A stretch of 64,000 nucleotides of DNA from Fomitopsis serialis (GCF_022376445.1 NW_025954969.1:186001-250000), one strand, 5' to 3'; numbered from the stretch's first letter, positions 24,160 through 36,500 are shown. Notes: generated from the letters alone by a model not told the origin. Made by a program: numbers and translations.

Positions 24160-24677
24160 CTAGGACGACTGGGCTAGCGTACTAATCCGGTTACTCTTGG
24201 GAACCATGACATCCTGCGGTGGCTGTAACTGAACCAATCCATCACCCGCCACGCCAAACTGCGGGTCAATGGTAGTCGAGTTTTTGCGTGGGCCCCCATC
24301 TACGCGATAATGTCATGGCTCACTCGACAACAACGAACGTAGAGCGGACACTCACCAGAATCGCTGATTGTAATTCCAAATGTTCCGAATCCCAGTCCGG
24401 AAAACGGGTTGCCCGTCGTCTTATGAAGGCTACTTACATTCGGTCGGTTACGGCAGCACCGGCAGCGTGTTTGTGGACTTACCTCGGAATGCTCCTGCGT
24501 TGTCCGGCAAAAGCAGTTCTTCAAAGGCAATCGGTGTGAGTACACAACGCACTTCCGAGCACCGCTTCGTATGACTTACCCGAGCGCGTGAGGTGTGGGT
24601 ATTGGAGCGGCGACCGTCAGGTCTGAGCCCGCAAACGTGCAGGCGACAATGGCGAATAACAATGACTTGAACAACAT
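24160..24677 (-). CDS. Small secreted protein, tandem copy C (104 residues)
   Basis: Three exons (24677-24580, 24432-24356, 24299-24160) join cleanly. The signal peptide is MLFKSLLFAIVACTFAGSDL, followed by AAPIPTPHALG. The middle exon reads KTTGNPFSGLGFGTFGITIS and the last exon contains QFGVAGDGLVQLQPPQDVMV with PKSNRIS. Conservation between copies A and C is strongest at the signal peptide, the GN..FG..G core and the C-terminal GDGLV..PPQDV.VPKS motif, which suggests the mature C-terminus matters. Function is unknown; small secreted proteins of saprotrophic or plant-associated fungi are common and mostly uncharacterised. Confidence 0.6.
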
Positions 24678-25629
24678 GACGGCGTCGAATATGTATGTGA
24701 GTCGAAACGAATGCGAAGGAAGGGCTGTATATACTGAAGGCTGTGATATTTGGCTCATTAGGAATGGTCAAGAAGATCGCATGCAAGGTGCACTCACTGC
24801 TCTACACCAGAAACAAAAGGTAAGTGGCCGCTCGGCGGGGTGGGGAAAGTCCCCCGCTTGCTTGCTTGTATATATACGTGCTGAGGGCTTCTTGATAGGA
24901 TCCCGGTGTGAAGAATGGGTGGCCTCGTCGTCGACATCTGCCCAAACATCTGTTGTGGCGGTTGGCTGTTCGTCAGTCCAGGGTATCCAGGTTCTTGAGC
25001 GATGCCGACTATCCGTCCCCGGACTTCGCCCCAGCTGCGTGGCAGGAGGACGCATTTCAAAGTTCAAGCCAAGATGCACATCCCGGATGGACGCGGACGA
25101 CTCGGAACCGCCGGGTGGCATTCTACAGATGACCAGGTGGCAGCCGTTGTGCCGCATAACAGTTCGTTGGTGGCACGGTGGCCCTAACAGCGGGCGCTAA
25201 GCTTGTCTGTCGTCGACATCGTCGGACTTACTGCTGTTATGCGTAAGTCACAAAGATCAGATGGTTATCGAGCTGCGAATTGACAATTTCAACCTGGAGA
25301 GAGGCTGTGCGAGCAGCCGTGGATATGGTGTTGTCTCATCGTCCATGTCAATAACCATTATGGCGACGTGCCGTTGATCAGCGCAAGAACCCATGTTTCT
25401 TGGGTTGTGTATGTTCACCCTTGCGCCCCTGTTGTTCACGACCGCCAACAAAGCTCTGGGTCATTTTTTGAATTGGGGCAATGCCGCGCAGTACACAAGT
25501 AACGTTTCGTCCCGGATGCTCATTCTACATACGTGTCGGGCGAGGTGAACGGAGTGTGAGTATTGTACATCTTTGGCTTCCCCCTCTCTTTTGCGACTGA
25601 CATATCTCTTTACGCCGTACTTAGCAGCA
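24678..25629. other. Intergenic region with repeat-unit remnants
   Basis: It holds the promoter of small-secreted-protein copy C and the 3' flank of the methylthioadenosine phosphorylase gene. Around 25030-25130 it is similar to the upstream parts of the other two small-protein repeat units. No further gene is supported. Confidence 0.45.
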
Positions 25630-26768
25630 TCACTGTGGGAAGTACTCCGGGAGGATATAGCGCAACTTGGCAACGTCTTCCGCCCGTTGGCCCTCTGAGC
25701 GCGGCATGATGGAGTATTGCATGGACCCCTTCTCCGCGCTCAGAATGTCGCCCTTTACAGCAGCAGCCGTCAAGCCCTCGAGCACGGCAGCGGCCACGTG
25801 CCGTGCTGTCTCGGCGTTGGCCTGGAGCGTCTTGAAGACCTCGACCACGGTGACCGACTCCTCATGCGGACGCCACGCATCGTAGTCGGTCGCGGTGGCG
25901 ATGAGAGCGTAGCTAATGCGCATATAGTGAGTGGAAGAGCACTCAGAGATCTTGTTGTTACTGACCTGATCTCCGCCTCGCGTGCAAGCTTGGCCTCCGG
26001 AAGCACGCTCATGTTGATCAGGTCTCCGCCCCACTGCCTGTACATCAGGCTCTCTGCACGCGTGGAGAACTGCGGCCCCTCCATGCAGACGATACACTTG
26101 TCCGTGACGAGCTTGACGCCGCGCGGGTCGCTCTCGAGGGTCTTGCCCACCTCGCCTTCCAGCCAGCGGACGAGCTTCATGCTGAACGGGTCGCCGAACG
26201 AGGCGTGCGCCACGACGGACCCGTCGAAGAACGTCGACGGGCGGATGCCCTTGGTGCGGTCGATGATCTGCGTCGGGAGGCAGAACGTCCCGGGAGGTAT
26301 CTCCTCGCGGAGAGATCCCACGGCGCTGAACGCGAGGATGGCTTTGACACCGAGGGTTTTGAGGGCGGCGATGTTTGCGCGCGAGGGGACGGCGGAGGGG
26401 GAGATGGTATGGCCGGGACCGTGCCGCGCGAGGAAGGCGACCCTCGTACCGGACGGGAGAGAACATATCGTGATCGGCGAGGATGGTGAGCCCCAAGGCT
26501 GTGTTGTCCTGGGCGTGAGCGAGTGAGGACGGACAATAAAGAGGACTCACTGTCTCTGGGTTGACTTGTTTGCTGACGGATGGCATTCAGATGTCAGAGT
26601 CTTAGCGTAGAGATTACCGTCCGATACTTACATAAACGTCAAGTTGTCGAGGTGGTAGAGACCGCTACCTCCGATGACACCGATGACAACTGTGGCGCAC
26701 CCCGGTCAGTAGTGCTTGTGGCCATGAAGTTGTGGCGAGTTCGTACCATTTTCCGATGCTTGCGCCAT
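25630..26768 (-). CDS. MEU1: S-methyl-5'-thioadenosine phosphorylase
   Basis: The minus-strand gene starts at ATG 26768 with [20 protein letters not shown], then [74 protein letters not shown] and [20 protein letters not shown]. The phosphate- and base-binding marks of the MTA phosphorylase group ([53 protein letters not shown]) are all present, and the stop is at 25632-25630. The enzyme splits methylthioadenosine, a product of polyamine synthesis, into adenine and methylthioribose-1-phosphate, feeding adenine salvage and the methionine cycle. A broken 3' copy of this gene lies at 54206-54470, and NUP-family purine nucleoside genes follow from 31385. Confidence 0.93.
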
Positions 26769-28101
26769 TTGGAGGACCGGGGGCGTTGGGGGGCGTCGCA
26801 AACGACACCTGGATCGAGTGAGCCCACTGCGTTCAAATAACACCTACGATATCGACGCTGCGCTAATCACCTCATCTGGACTTCCTATCGCGGCAAGTCA
26901 TCCGTTTCGATCCTCTGGCTGCACCATGATCAGCGTTCGCGGAGAGACGGCCATCTTTCTGCGGACTGCGTGGGTAGCTGTCGAGGTAAGGTTCTGTGCG
27001 GGCTCAGGCAGGCTCAGGCACATACGGCCGGACCCTGTCTGTGGCAACTGTCCATGTCGGGGGATGATCGTAGGTAAGATAAGCTTGTACGTCGTCGCTG
27101 AAGCGAATAACGTATGTACCGGTGGAAGGACTGTATTCAGTCTTGCGCATGTCCTCCAAACATCTCCTCAGAAGGCAGAGCAACATCCGCTATCCTCAGA
27201 AAGTCCCAGGGTGAGTGTCGCTCAGTTAGGGCGCGGATGTACCAAGGCTATGCACTTATCGTAGAACAGTTTCAACGTGACAGTCGTGTCCACAATGATT
27301 CCAAGACCTTGTTTCTGGGTTATGTCCCGTGAGACATATCAAAGCCTACGGTATGTTCCAAGATGCCCTATGTCCACCGTGTCAGGTCTGAAATCCAATA
27401 GTTGCAGCAAATCGTTGCTATCTCCCAGGCTGCACCACGTTCGACGCCAGCCAGACAAGATCAGGATTGCTGACAGGATTCTCCCGAAGTTGAAAGCGAG
27501 ACTGTAGCTTGTCTAAGTGAACTGGTTCACATGGACGTTCATGTTGGAAATTGGTATGTCGTCTTAGCTCTTGTCGTCCATCGTGCCGTGGATACCAAGG
27601 ATCGGCGGGACTTCATAGAGCACGCCGCCGCGGATAGCCAACGCAGAGTGCAGAGCAATCAAGCCTCCCAGCGAATTGTTGGCTTGACACGGTGTTAGTG
27701 AGCCTCTAGTACCATCTACTATGCAAGCCAACTCACGAAAATAGCAGGCGTTAGGTGGTCCGTGAGCCTAGGGCTAGTTCGGCTTGGACCCGCGGCACTA
27801 TCAGCCGACTGTGGTACATGACAATCAGTCGCGAGTCCTTCGGCAGGGGCATCTGCTATCCCCGTGTCCTCCAAGTTGGCAGTTCGACCCGGTGGCCATT
27901 GGCGTCCCGTCCTGCAATCGTGTAGTTCACCGTCAGCCGCTCGGTGTCTTCCAAGCATCACCTGTGGATCCGCTGCTATGGCTCCCAAGACCTCGGGACG
28001 GCGCCTGGAAATTAGACTTTGTAACGTGTATATGAACCGACTTGGGCTAGGTGCGGTTTGGCCAAGCCACTCTCTTGTGCTAGCTTGTTTGTTTACTTAT
28101 C
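26769..28101 (-). other. Intergenic region with coding-like minus-strand fragments
   Basis: Several short minus-strand stretches read like exons but do not assemble into one model. Near 27187-27004: EYSPSTGTYVIRFSDDVQAY ending in a stop; near 27660-27568: NNSLGGLIALHSALAIRGGV, then LYEVPPILGIHGTMDDKS and a stop; near 27850: MPLPKDSRLIVMYHSRLIVP; near 27940: ERLTVNYTIAGRDANGHRVE. They could be the exons of one or two unrecognised genes or the remains of a decayed one. No family is recognised. Confidence 0.3.
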
Positions 28102-29663
28102 ATGTCTTCCAGCGACGACGCGGCCGTCTGGCAAAGTGTCGGCCATGATCTCGTCCAGTCATTTGTGTCCGTGACAGTCGAGACATTCGTTGTTGGTATG
28201 TGCACCCTCATGCCTCCAACTCCATATCGCATGTTAACACCGTGATTGCAGCGGTCTACTCCGTCCTAGTCTTTGAGACTGGTCGACTGCTACTGTGATA
28301 ATCTTCGCAACATCACTTCACACTCGGCTCAGCACTGATGCATTGAATATTTCAGGAGAAAGAGCCACACCAAGGTCTCGCTCTGCACATGTCTGGCGGT
28401 GCTCGTCATGTACGGCCTCGACCTTTCACTTTGGATGATCGACGTACACAATGTTGTCGCCGAAATTCAAGGGACGCTTCTTTCCACCTCCACCGCCCCC
28501 CTCGACGGTATCTATGCTACCGTCATATCCAAAATCCTCCGTCTGTCGTCCATTGAGGATGTCATTTACGCATACATGGTATGCCGTTTTGCTGCGGGCA
28601 TGTAAATACACTGACTCGACATTGACCGGGGTTTCAGACCATCATCGGCGATGGGATCATCATATGGAGAGCCTACGCTTTCTGGTCGACCGGCCGAGAA
28701 TGGCTTGTCCTTTTCGTCCCCCTCGCCTTCCTGGCAGGGTCACTTTGTGCGTATTCGATATTGTTTGACTTGCTGCTCAGTATTCACGGCTGCTTCCAGC
28801 GACCTCCATCATGCTCACCTATTGTGCTGCACGCCTGGGAGCCGACATCGAGCTGGGCACCTACCAGCACCCGGCCTTCTGTCGCAACATCCAGACCGCG
28901 TCGTATTCCACGACGCTCGCGACCACCGCTGTGACAACGATGCTCATCGGCTACAAGACATGGTAGGTTCACTCCCGCTTTCATCAGCCGATGCGAGCGC
29001 AGAGCTCAGCAACGGACATCTATTCTAGGAAGTACAGACGCACGCATATTGATGCCTTCGGGGGTTCGTCGCCGCAGACCCGGACGCAGAGGGTTATGGT
29101 CATGCTCATCGAGTCTGGTGTCCTCTACATGCTGTTCTTCGTGAGCACTACGTTCCTCCCCCCGCACAGCGGCCCCTCGCTGATCCCGTCGCAGCTCGTG
29201 CAAGTGATCATGAGCCTCAGCTCCGTGAATGCCAGCCTGAGCCAAAGCACGTCGCTCGCCTTCGCCTTCTCCATCTACCAGTACATCAGCAGCTCCATCG
29301 TCGTGCGTCCGATTCCCCGCTCACGGCTCCCTGCGAGATCTGACGACACGGTTGCAGGGCATATACCCGACGCTCGTCGTCATCCTCGTCAACTCGAAGC
29401 ACTCCATGCTCAGGTCGGGCGTGGGCACCGGCTCGTCGAACAGCGCGCTGGTGTACAAGCGCGGGCCGGGCGCGAGCGAGGCGACGTACAGCTCGACGGC
29501 GACGGTGGACCCTGCGCGCGGGCCGGCGGCGGAGATCAGCCTGTACGAGATGGCGCAGCTGAAGGAGGACTGTGCGGAGGACCCGGAGGCACTGGCAGGC
29601 GTCACGGGGAGGAATGGGACTGTGAAGATACAGGTGCAGCAGTCCGTGGCATACGATGTGTGA
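28102..29663 (+). CDS. Seven-helix integral membrane protein, basidiomycete type
   Basis: Several exons joined by short introns encode a polytopic protein starting MSSSDDAAVWQSVGHDLVQS and ending at 29661-29663 (HVQQSVAYDV region). Hydrophobic helices include VSLCTCLAVLVMYGLDLSLW, WLVLFVPLAFLAGSLATSIM, TTLATTAVTTMLIGYKTW, VMVMLIESGVLYMLFFVSTT and GIYPTLVVILVNSK. The pattern IESGVLY in helix six and YPTLVVILVNSKHSM after helix seven is typical of a large Agaricomycete family of seven-helix proteins (DUF6533/6534-like) with no proven function. A Gly/Ser/Ala-rich cytosolic tail follows. A damaged partial copy recurs inside each 10.7-kb repeat unit on the other strand. Confidence 0.8.
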
Positions 29664-30880
29664 GCCGTCGGCGCAGGACTACTCGGACTCGAGACCGTGT
29701 GTGTGGATCAGTCTTTGTTGAGCGCTCGGTGTATCATTTTGTGTCTTAGTAGTCGCTGGGGGATACAATATATTGCGCCATGATATTTCCAATCCGCACA
29801 CTGGCAAGAATCACCGGCTCGGCCGTTGGAGAGCAACAGCGACATTACAAACGCCACCTCACTTTTATCGCTGTGTACGAACGAGGACGAAGCGTTCAAA
29901 GTCAAGCTGCATGCTAACCGTGTCTGGTGGTCCGTTGTGTCCGCAAAACGGCAGATGTGGTACATGTACAGTTGGTTCAATTTGAATCACATGATCCCTT
30001 GTACGGGTATCGCCGTATTTGGGAATTTACCCGCGTGTTGTCCGAATCGGTCGGTGGCTGTGTTCCTCACACTTGCGCTGTGCGGAGAATGGTCTTGGTA
30101 TGAGACAGCGTCCGTCAAAAGCCTGGACTAGCGCGTAGTACGTCTCCGCTGATCATGACATCGCCCTCATTCCTTCCCTCCGAGTCGTTCCTTCGAGGCA
30201 ATGCAAGGAACTTACTGCCAGTGTGCGGTGAATCTCTGTGCGTAATTATCACACTACAGGCTGATGCACGTCGCCCTTTCCGAGGGACCGGGGGCGGGTT
30301 TTGAATCAATGAATGCGATTCTACAGAACAGCCAGCATCTCGGTACCACGTAGATGAATTGCCGGTGTCTACGCGCTACCTGTGGCAGGCTGCCGCAGGA
30401 TAGGCTCCGACTCGACATGCTTCGCACCGAGAGGCACGGTCAATTCTGTGACGCCGTACTAGGAACAACTTGAACAGCCTGTTCCGAGTCAGATGCCGCA
30501 CTGCATCCCGCGCGGTAGGTGAGGGGATAAAAATACCCAATCATCTCACTAATGCCGTTTGCAGTATCATGATGATAACGCAGCCAGAACCCAGAGTTGA
30601 CGGTGGTGTTTGTGTTGAACTGATCTTGAACAAACTGTCCAAGCATGCTGTAGATGCGCTTTTGGCACGCACACTGGGATGCTGTAGGCTTCCTGAGGCA
30701 GCTCGCACAGAACATAGAAAGCTCATAGCATGCGTGAGTCCGCACAGCATATATAGCGCGATTACGGGATCCCACTTCTTCGGGACGTTTCATCTAAACC
30801 TTCACATCCCGGTCTGCATGCTGACGCAGATGTGTCATCTTACAATGGAAAGGTCGATGCCAGCGGCGTCCGAAGTCGTA
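29664..30880. other. Unique sequence left of the tandem array
   Basis: This lies between the seven-helix gene and the left edge of the first repeat unit. A minus-strand open frame at 30793-30440 looks coding and is listed separately. Nothing else is supported. Confidence 0.4.
30440..30793 (-). CDS. Hypothetical open frame, possible C-terminal exon
   Basis: The frame contains AYSMLGQFVQDQF-like sequence (YSMLGQFVQDQFNTNTTVNS) followed by GFWLRYHHDTANGISEMIGY and an end in PSTASQN. Composition is protein-like rather than the Arg/Ser-rich pattern of shadow frames. The true gene may begin upstream, where the array boundary at 30881 would have cut it. No family is recognised. Confidence 0.3.
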   Translation of the reverse strand: MKRPEEVGSRNRAIYAVRTHACYELSMFCASCLRKPTASQCACQKRIYSMLGQFVQDQFNTNTTVNSGFWLRYHHDTANGISEMIGYFYPLTYRAGCSAASDSEQAVQVVPSTASQN

Positions 30881-31384
30881 CTCAGGGCCGACCCCACCAA
30901 CGTGCATGCTTACGGCTATGCCCTGGGAGCGATCGAGGATGTGTACCTCGGGCGGGCGAGCGACTCTACTCTCAAAATTGTCATATGAAACCCTGAACGT
31001 ATCTTCGGATAAGCAGTCCCGCAGTGCACATGTTATATAGGCCACACTCCCAGGCATGGGAGTCCCATCTGAACTGCTGTTCCAATTTCGCGGACGTATC
31101 CGCTTCGCCAGCACCATCATGTTCCAGCAGGTGAGGAAATGCAGCCGCCGGTGCCTGCATCGTTAATTGCGGCACCCGACTTCACAAGCTGTCAACGGCG
31201 GTGATGCCGACGTGTCCAGGAGCAGCTATATGAAGAAGAGCTCGGAGCACAGCCAGCGAAGCGAAGGTCGTCCAGCCCGTGGCGCATCCATTGCGAGCGG
31301 TCATATCGCAATCGCATAGTCACAGGTGAGCAGACCATCATCCACTTCGCATCTGCGAAAGCTCATACGTCTCTTGTTACGAGT

Positions 31385-32660
31385 ATGTTGCCGTGGTTGT
31401 TCGCCTCGCTGCTCTCGCACTGCGCCCTGCAGCTCGCCTTGGTACCGACAGCTGCGACTGCGTTCTCTATCTTCCCGAACCAGAGGGGCCGCGATGCAAA
31501 GATCGCGCCAAAAGTCTTCATCATAGACATGGTCAGCGCGAATGCTCTCCGACTTGAATCTCCTGCGCTCACACTTCTCCGCTCAGTTTGATGACGAGGG
31601 GGACTCGTGGTATGGCATCCCGCAATTCGACGTGCTCGCGCACAACATCACCATCCCGGGCTTCTCTCCACTCTTCCCCCAGGCGCACTGCACACTGGAT
31701 GGGTCGATCTGCCAGCTCACTACTGGAGAAGCTGAGATCAACTCCGCCTCGACGATATCTGCCCTCGTCCACTCCCCCGTATTCGACCTCGCGCACACCT
31801 ACTTCCTCATTGCCGGGATCGCAGGCATAAGCCCTAAGCTCGGCACCCTAGGCAGCGTCACGTTCGCGCGCTTCGGCGTGCAGGTCGCGCTGCAGTACGA
31901 GTTTGACGCGCGCGAGAAGCCCGCCAACTTCTCTACCGGGTACGTCCCCCAGGGCTCCTACGCGCCGAACCAGTACCCACAGGAGCTGTACGGCACCGAG
32001 GTCTTCGAGGTCAACGACAACCTCCGCCAGCTCGCCATCGAGATGGCGAAGACCGGGAAGCTCTTCGACGACGCCGGCTCGGAGGCGTACCGCGCGAACT
32101 ACGCGAGCGACCCCGCCTACGCCGCGGGCGCCGCGCCGCCGTCCGTCGTCGCGTGCGATACGGCGACCTCGGACGTGTTCTGGACAGGCGACCTACTCGC
32201 GGGCGCGTTCGAGAACACGACGACGCTCTTCACTAACGGGTCCGCGACGTACTGCACGACGCAGCAGGAGGACAACGGCACGCTCGAGGCGCTCCTCCGC
32301 GGCGCTATCACCGGGCTCGTCGACTTCGCGCGCATCGTCGTCATGCGCACCGCGTCCGACTTCGACAGGCCGTACGACGGCGAGAGCGCCGCGACGAACC
32401 TCTTCCTCATGTCCCCCGGCTACGAGATCTCGATCCAGAACATCCCCGCCGCGGGCGTCCCTGTCGTGACCGGCATTGTCGCGCAGTGGGAGACGCTGTT
32501 TGAGGAGGGCATCCTGCCGACGAATTATGTCGGGGATATCTTCGGGTCGTTGGGCGGCACGCCCGACTTCGGTCCTGGTAACATCTTCGGTGGCAGAGCG
32601 GCGCCGGCGAAGCGTTCTGTGCGTCGCCGGGGCCTTCGCTCGACGATACGGGGCGTCTGA
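31385..32660 (+). CDS. NUP-family purine nucleoside permease-like secreted protein, copy 1
   Basis: Two exons (31385-31531 and 31587-32660) encode 406 residues. A signal peptide (MLPWLFASLLSHCALQLALV) precedes KIAPKVFIIDMFDDEGDSWY. Family marks of NUP (Pfam purine nucleoside permease, first described from Candida albicans) follow: FDVLAHNITIPGFSPLFPQA, LTTGEAEINSASTISALV, FLIAGIAGISPKLGTLGSV, YFDA-like region, PSVVACDTATSDVFWTGDLL, CTTQQEDNGTLEALL and ASDFDRPYDGES. Several Asn-X-Ser/Thr sites suggest glycosylation. The protein has no multi-helix transporter topology; the family is related to nucleoside phosphorylases, so it may be a secreted nucleoside-binding or -cleaving protein. A small intron (55 bp) interrupts the start. 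Copy 1 differs from copy 2 at three visible residues. Confidence 0.9.
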
Positions 32661-32866
32661 AATGTGTCTCGATACCACGTCTACCATTCTGCAGACACGA
32701 CGGACCAGCGGACACGAGTAGTACATATGTAGCCTGGCAACGCCTTGTCCTCTCGTTCGTATACAGTCATAATAAGTGGTGTTGCTCTCCGATGTTGTAC
32801 CGCTGATCCGTGTGCGGATTGGAAATATGGCGCAGTAGTACTACAGCAGCGGCCGGGGCCGACCGC

Positions 32867-33525
32867 TCACACGTCGTACGCCACGGACTGCTCTATCTTC
32901 GCAGTCTCATTCTTCCTTGTGACGCCTGCCATGGCCTCTGGGTCCTCCGCACAGTCCTCCTTCAGCTGCGCCATCCCGTACAGGATGATCTCGCCCGCCG
33001 GCCCGCGCACAGGGTCCACCGTCGCCGCAGAGCTGTACGTCGCCTCGCTCGCGCCCTGCCCGCGCTTGTATACCAGCGCGCTGTTCGACGAGCCGGTGCC
33101 CGCGCCCGACCTGAGCATGGAGTGCTTGGAGTTGACGAGGATGACGACGAGCGTCGGGTATATGCCCTACAGCCGGATCGGTGTCACGTTTGAATCAAGG
33201 GATGGGCGGGATGCGACGCACCGCGATGGAACTGCTGACGTACTGGTAGGTCGAGAAGGCGGACGCGAGCGATGTGCTTTCGCGCAGGCTGGCGTTCACG
33301 GAGCTGAGGCTCATGATCACTTGCACGAGCTATGCCGGGATCAGCGAGAGGCTGTGCGTGGAGAGGAACGTCGTACTCACGATGAACAGCATGTAGAGGA
33401 CACCAGACTCGATGAGCATGACCATAGCCCTCTGCGTCCGGGTCTGCCGCGACGAACCCCCGAAGGCATCAATATCCGTATGCCTGTACGTCCTGCAATA
33501 GATGACGATGTCTGAGCTCTGGCGA
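32867..33525 (-). pseudogene. Truncated seven-helix membrane protein copy, unit 1
   Basis: This minus-strand segment matches the 3' half of the gene at 28102-29663: HIDAFGGSS, VMVMLIESGVLYMLF, the last helix GIYPTLVVILVNSKHSML, and the tail GTGSSNSALVYKRG to IEQSVAYDV. The 5' half (helices one to five) is missing, and the glutamine codon after SLIPS is TAG here (SLIPA followed by a stop), so even the remaining part cannot be read through. It lies tail to tail with the NUP gene. Confidence 0.85.
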
Positions 33526-36500
33526 GCATCGGGTTCTGGTAAGCAGCGTAGGAACGGAAGCGCTCGAACGATTCGTCGAGCAAGGGCGGATCGTTGAACC
33601 ATCGACACCGGCGTCGAGTGGCTAGACATCTCGAATGCGGGCATGGACATGATGACAGAGGTGTCGACCTCGAGCATCAATGAAGTGTTTCCACCATTCG
33701 GCAATGATGTGTCTCCTACGATGATACTAATACAAGGTCAGCTATAGGCCACAGCGACAGCGCAATGCGAGACTTACATCACAAGCCTTATTCCGCTCAA
33801 TGCTTCCCCGTAGATCTCCTCCGTGTGTACTACCTTACGTACCGGCCTTGCAAGGTTCCCGTCAACGGCCAGGATCTGCAATGTAGATATAGAGACGAGT
33901 ACTCACATCGGTTCAGACTGACAGTGGCAAGGACGACTCATGTTGTTGAACACTGAGTCTCCCCTCACCTTCCTCACAAGTGTCCGTCCACCACTGCCGG
34001 AAGCCCAGGCAGGGCGCAGTGGTACGTCTGTCCAGCTCTAAAGGGTGTCCCTTCACTCATCGCACATCCCCGATGCCTGTAATCACCGTGTCCGGCCGAC
34101 GCACACGTCCTCGTCCCGCCGCCGTGACGCAGCCGCGACAGGACCTCGAGTCCCGGGACGAGTAGTCAGTGGCATGCTCCAGACACCGTGCACAACGTCC
34201 CGCCGGATCTGGTGCCCTCGTCATTGGCATTGGTTCGACTCGTGGTCAGTGATGGGTGTTCCGGCGCGTCTCTGCGGTCGACAACCGCGGCTGACATCTT
34301 GAGATGGCGGTCGTTGATGATGTCGAATACCTGACTGGCTCGCACAATACCTCAAGCGTCATGACCCCGGGCTTTCGGGCGAAACCATCAGTGCATCGTC
34401 ATTCTCGCAGACGAGGCGCACGCACCCATTGAGGCTCACGTCTCATGGCGAGATCCACGGGAACTTGGCGTGGTTGGCGGATACAGGCAAGACGACCGAT
34501 GGACCGACTGAGTGAGGCAGTCAGTGTTCATGCAGTGGATCCGGAGAGGTCGGAACGGTCGTGCGACGTGCAATGCAGACCAGCTGAGCTACTTGCGTAT
34601 CACACATGCTGGCCGGTCGTGCTGTCACGGGCGATCCGTCACGATTCACGGTGCAGCTGGACGTTGTGTACGCGACCACGTGCCTTGGTCGGAGGACGCG
34701 CGACGGTGGCAACTCGCTGCCTCCGACGCTCCTGTGCTCCCGTATGCCAGCGTCGTGTTGCGTTACTCGCTGGTGTGTTCCCCATGCGAACCGCTTTCCT
34801 TCGCCACCATTTGCTTGTCTTCTCTTCCCATCCTGCTTCTCTTCTATGTCTGACGTTACGGTTCTGCGCTGTGCCGCCACGTCGTGACGGACGACCGCTT
34901 ACTGGGCTACCACTCACTCATCCGTCGCGTCCATGCCGTCCTTGCTGCGCGTCTTCCTGAATCGCCTTCATTCTCTGCGACTCCCGCGCTCTCCAAGCTC
35001 TGCTCGGGATGTTCCGGGATGCATCGTCCGCCAGCGCACATCTCCGCTGCATCTCCTCTGAGTCCTCAAGCTCGGACGGTCCCACCGCACGTGCCCTCGC
35101 CGGGGTTTCGCACACAGAGCGGGGTCTGGAGCTGTCCAATGAGGTCGAGGCGTCGGTGAGTTTATCCTCAGGGCTCGGAACTGGCGATCTCGCGAGAGTA
35201 GCTCTTGCGACTTCTCCCTGTGAATGAAGAATCAGAGCAGTCGATCGCGATAGACGACTGCTCACCCACGCTGCCGTTCGTCACCCAGAAGACGACCTCC
35301 GGGACGCGCAGTGAGGAGCCGCGACGATGTGAGGCGCAACGGCGTGGAACGGGTGGACGTGAGCGGCAGACAACCAGCGGTAAGGCGTGTGCGTTGTATA
35401 CTGACCTCGTACGCATCCCACTTGCCGACGATGACTGCCTGTTGGCTCGCAGGGTGGCGCTCTGATCCGTATACGAGGAGGCGGGGTTTCGGATGCAAGG
35501 CCAGCGCCTGCGTTTGGTATGGTACGGGACTCGCGTCTGGGCGCGAACAGCTCCAGAGACACGTCAGGGCGGAGGAGAGCTGAAACGTGCACGGTAAGCA
35601 TGGATAATGCAGTCCAAGATCGATGTGTACTAACATACAGGCTCGCTGCTCGCGATCTATCACTTCGGTTGCTCCGGCAACACATTTGTTGGGGCGAGGA
35701 CGCCTGTTTGACGTGAGCGGCAGCGGGGGTCGGGTACACATGACACAGCAAGACACTACCGACATACCTGCGGAACTGTCATAACGATACCTGGGACACT
35801 GTTGCATGTCTGGAGACGTGCCGTTCCCTGCAAAGGCACCAATCGGCGTGGGCATTGCATGGCCAAGGCAATTACACGCTTGAAGCAACGGCGCACGGGG
35901 CGGTACACGTCACTGAAGACGTATCGGCATGTCCTTGACAAGACAAGCTGTCGTCAGACGAGTCGAGGCTAAGCGGCGACGTAGTACAGGAGAAAGTTGA
36001 GCTCACGGTCACTACGATACGAAGAGCATGGCTCACCATTTGTGGCTAGGCACGGAAACCGATGGTGCGGGACGAGGATGTCCGAGGTGATAGTTACGCA
36101 GATGTAACATAGAAGGTACACTCCCCCACACGGTCGAGTGTGCAGACTATATGATGCTCTCAACACGACTCGCGGGTTCTTGCCCCGGCCGTACACACGC
36201 CACGAGCAGATGCGACGGGCTTGTCCGGGCCTGAGAAGGTGACCCAGAATATCCACAGAACATATACAGCACCCATACGGAATGCGACATGAATCGATTC
36301 CAACTCACGGGCTGAACAAAAGACAGTTGATGTGGCACGTACCGTTTCGCTTTGCCAGTGACATCTGCTATTGGCAAGATCTCGTGTGAGCCGAGCGGAC
36401 ACAGTACGGTCAGTTAGGATCGGCACCTCACCTACGATCGTGCGCAGACGGCTTCGTTGGGATGCCCCGCTCTGAATGCCAAACAGCGCGCACGCAATCC

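Larger units (their letters stand above)
21290..25500. repeat. Three diverged tandem repeats of about 1.4 kb, each holding a small-secreted-protein gene
   Basis: Similar blocks recur at about 21.3-22.6, 22.6-24.1 and 24.1-25.5 kb. Examples are the gene-end segments CTCTTGGGAACMATGACATCC near 21400, 22766 and 24197, the downstream segments ACATCCCAAAGTTCGACGA near 22682 and 24121 (related near 21322), and promoter-side segments near 22230, 23590 and 25060. The copies differ at many positions, so the duplications are old compared with the 10.7-kb array further right. Confidence 0.7.

Noticed and set aside
31903..32469. Ser/Arg/Thr-rich plus-strand frame inside NUP genes
   Set aside because: Alternative frame of the NUP coding sequence.
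31385..32660. NUP protein as a classical multi-helix transporter
   Set aside because: Apart from the signal peptide there are no series of hydrophobic helices, in spite of the family name permease.
32745..33515. Plus-strand open frame of 256 codons in units 1 and 2
   Set aside because: Antisense shadow of the truncated seven-helix pseudogene.
35262..35888. Minus-strand open frame of 208 codons
   Set aside because: As a single frame it is not convincing; only parts look like exons, and these are reported as unresolved fragments.
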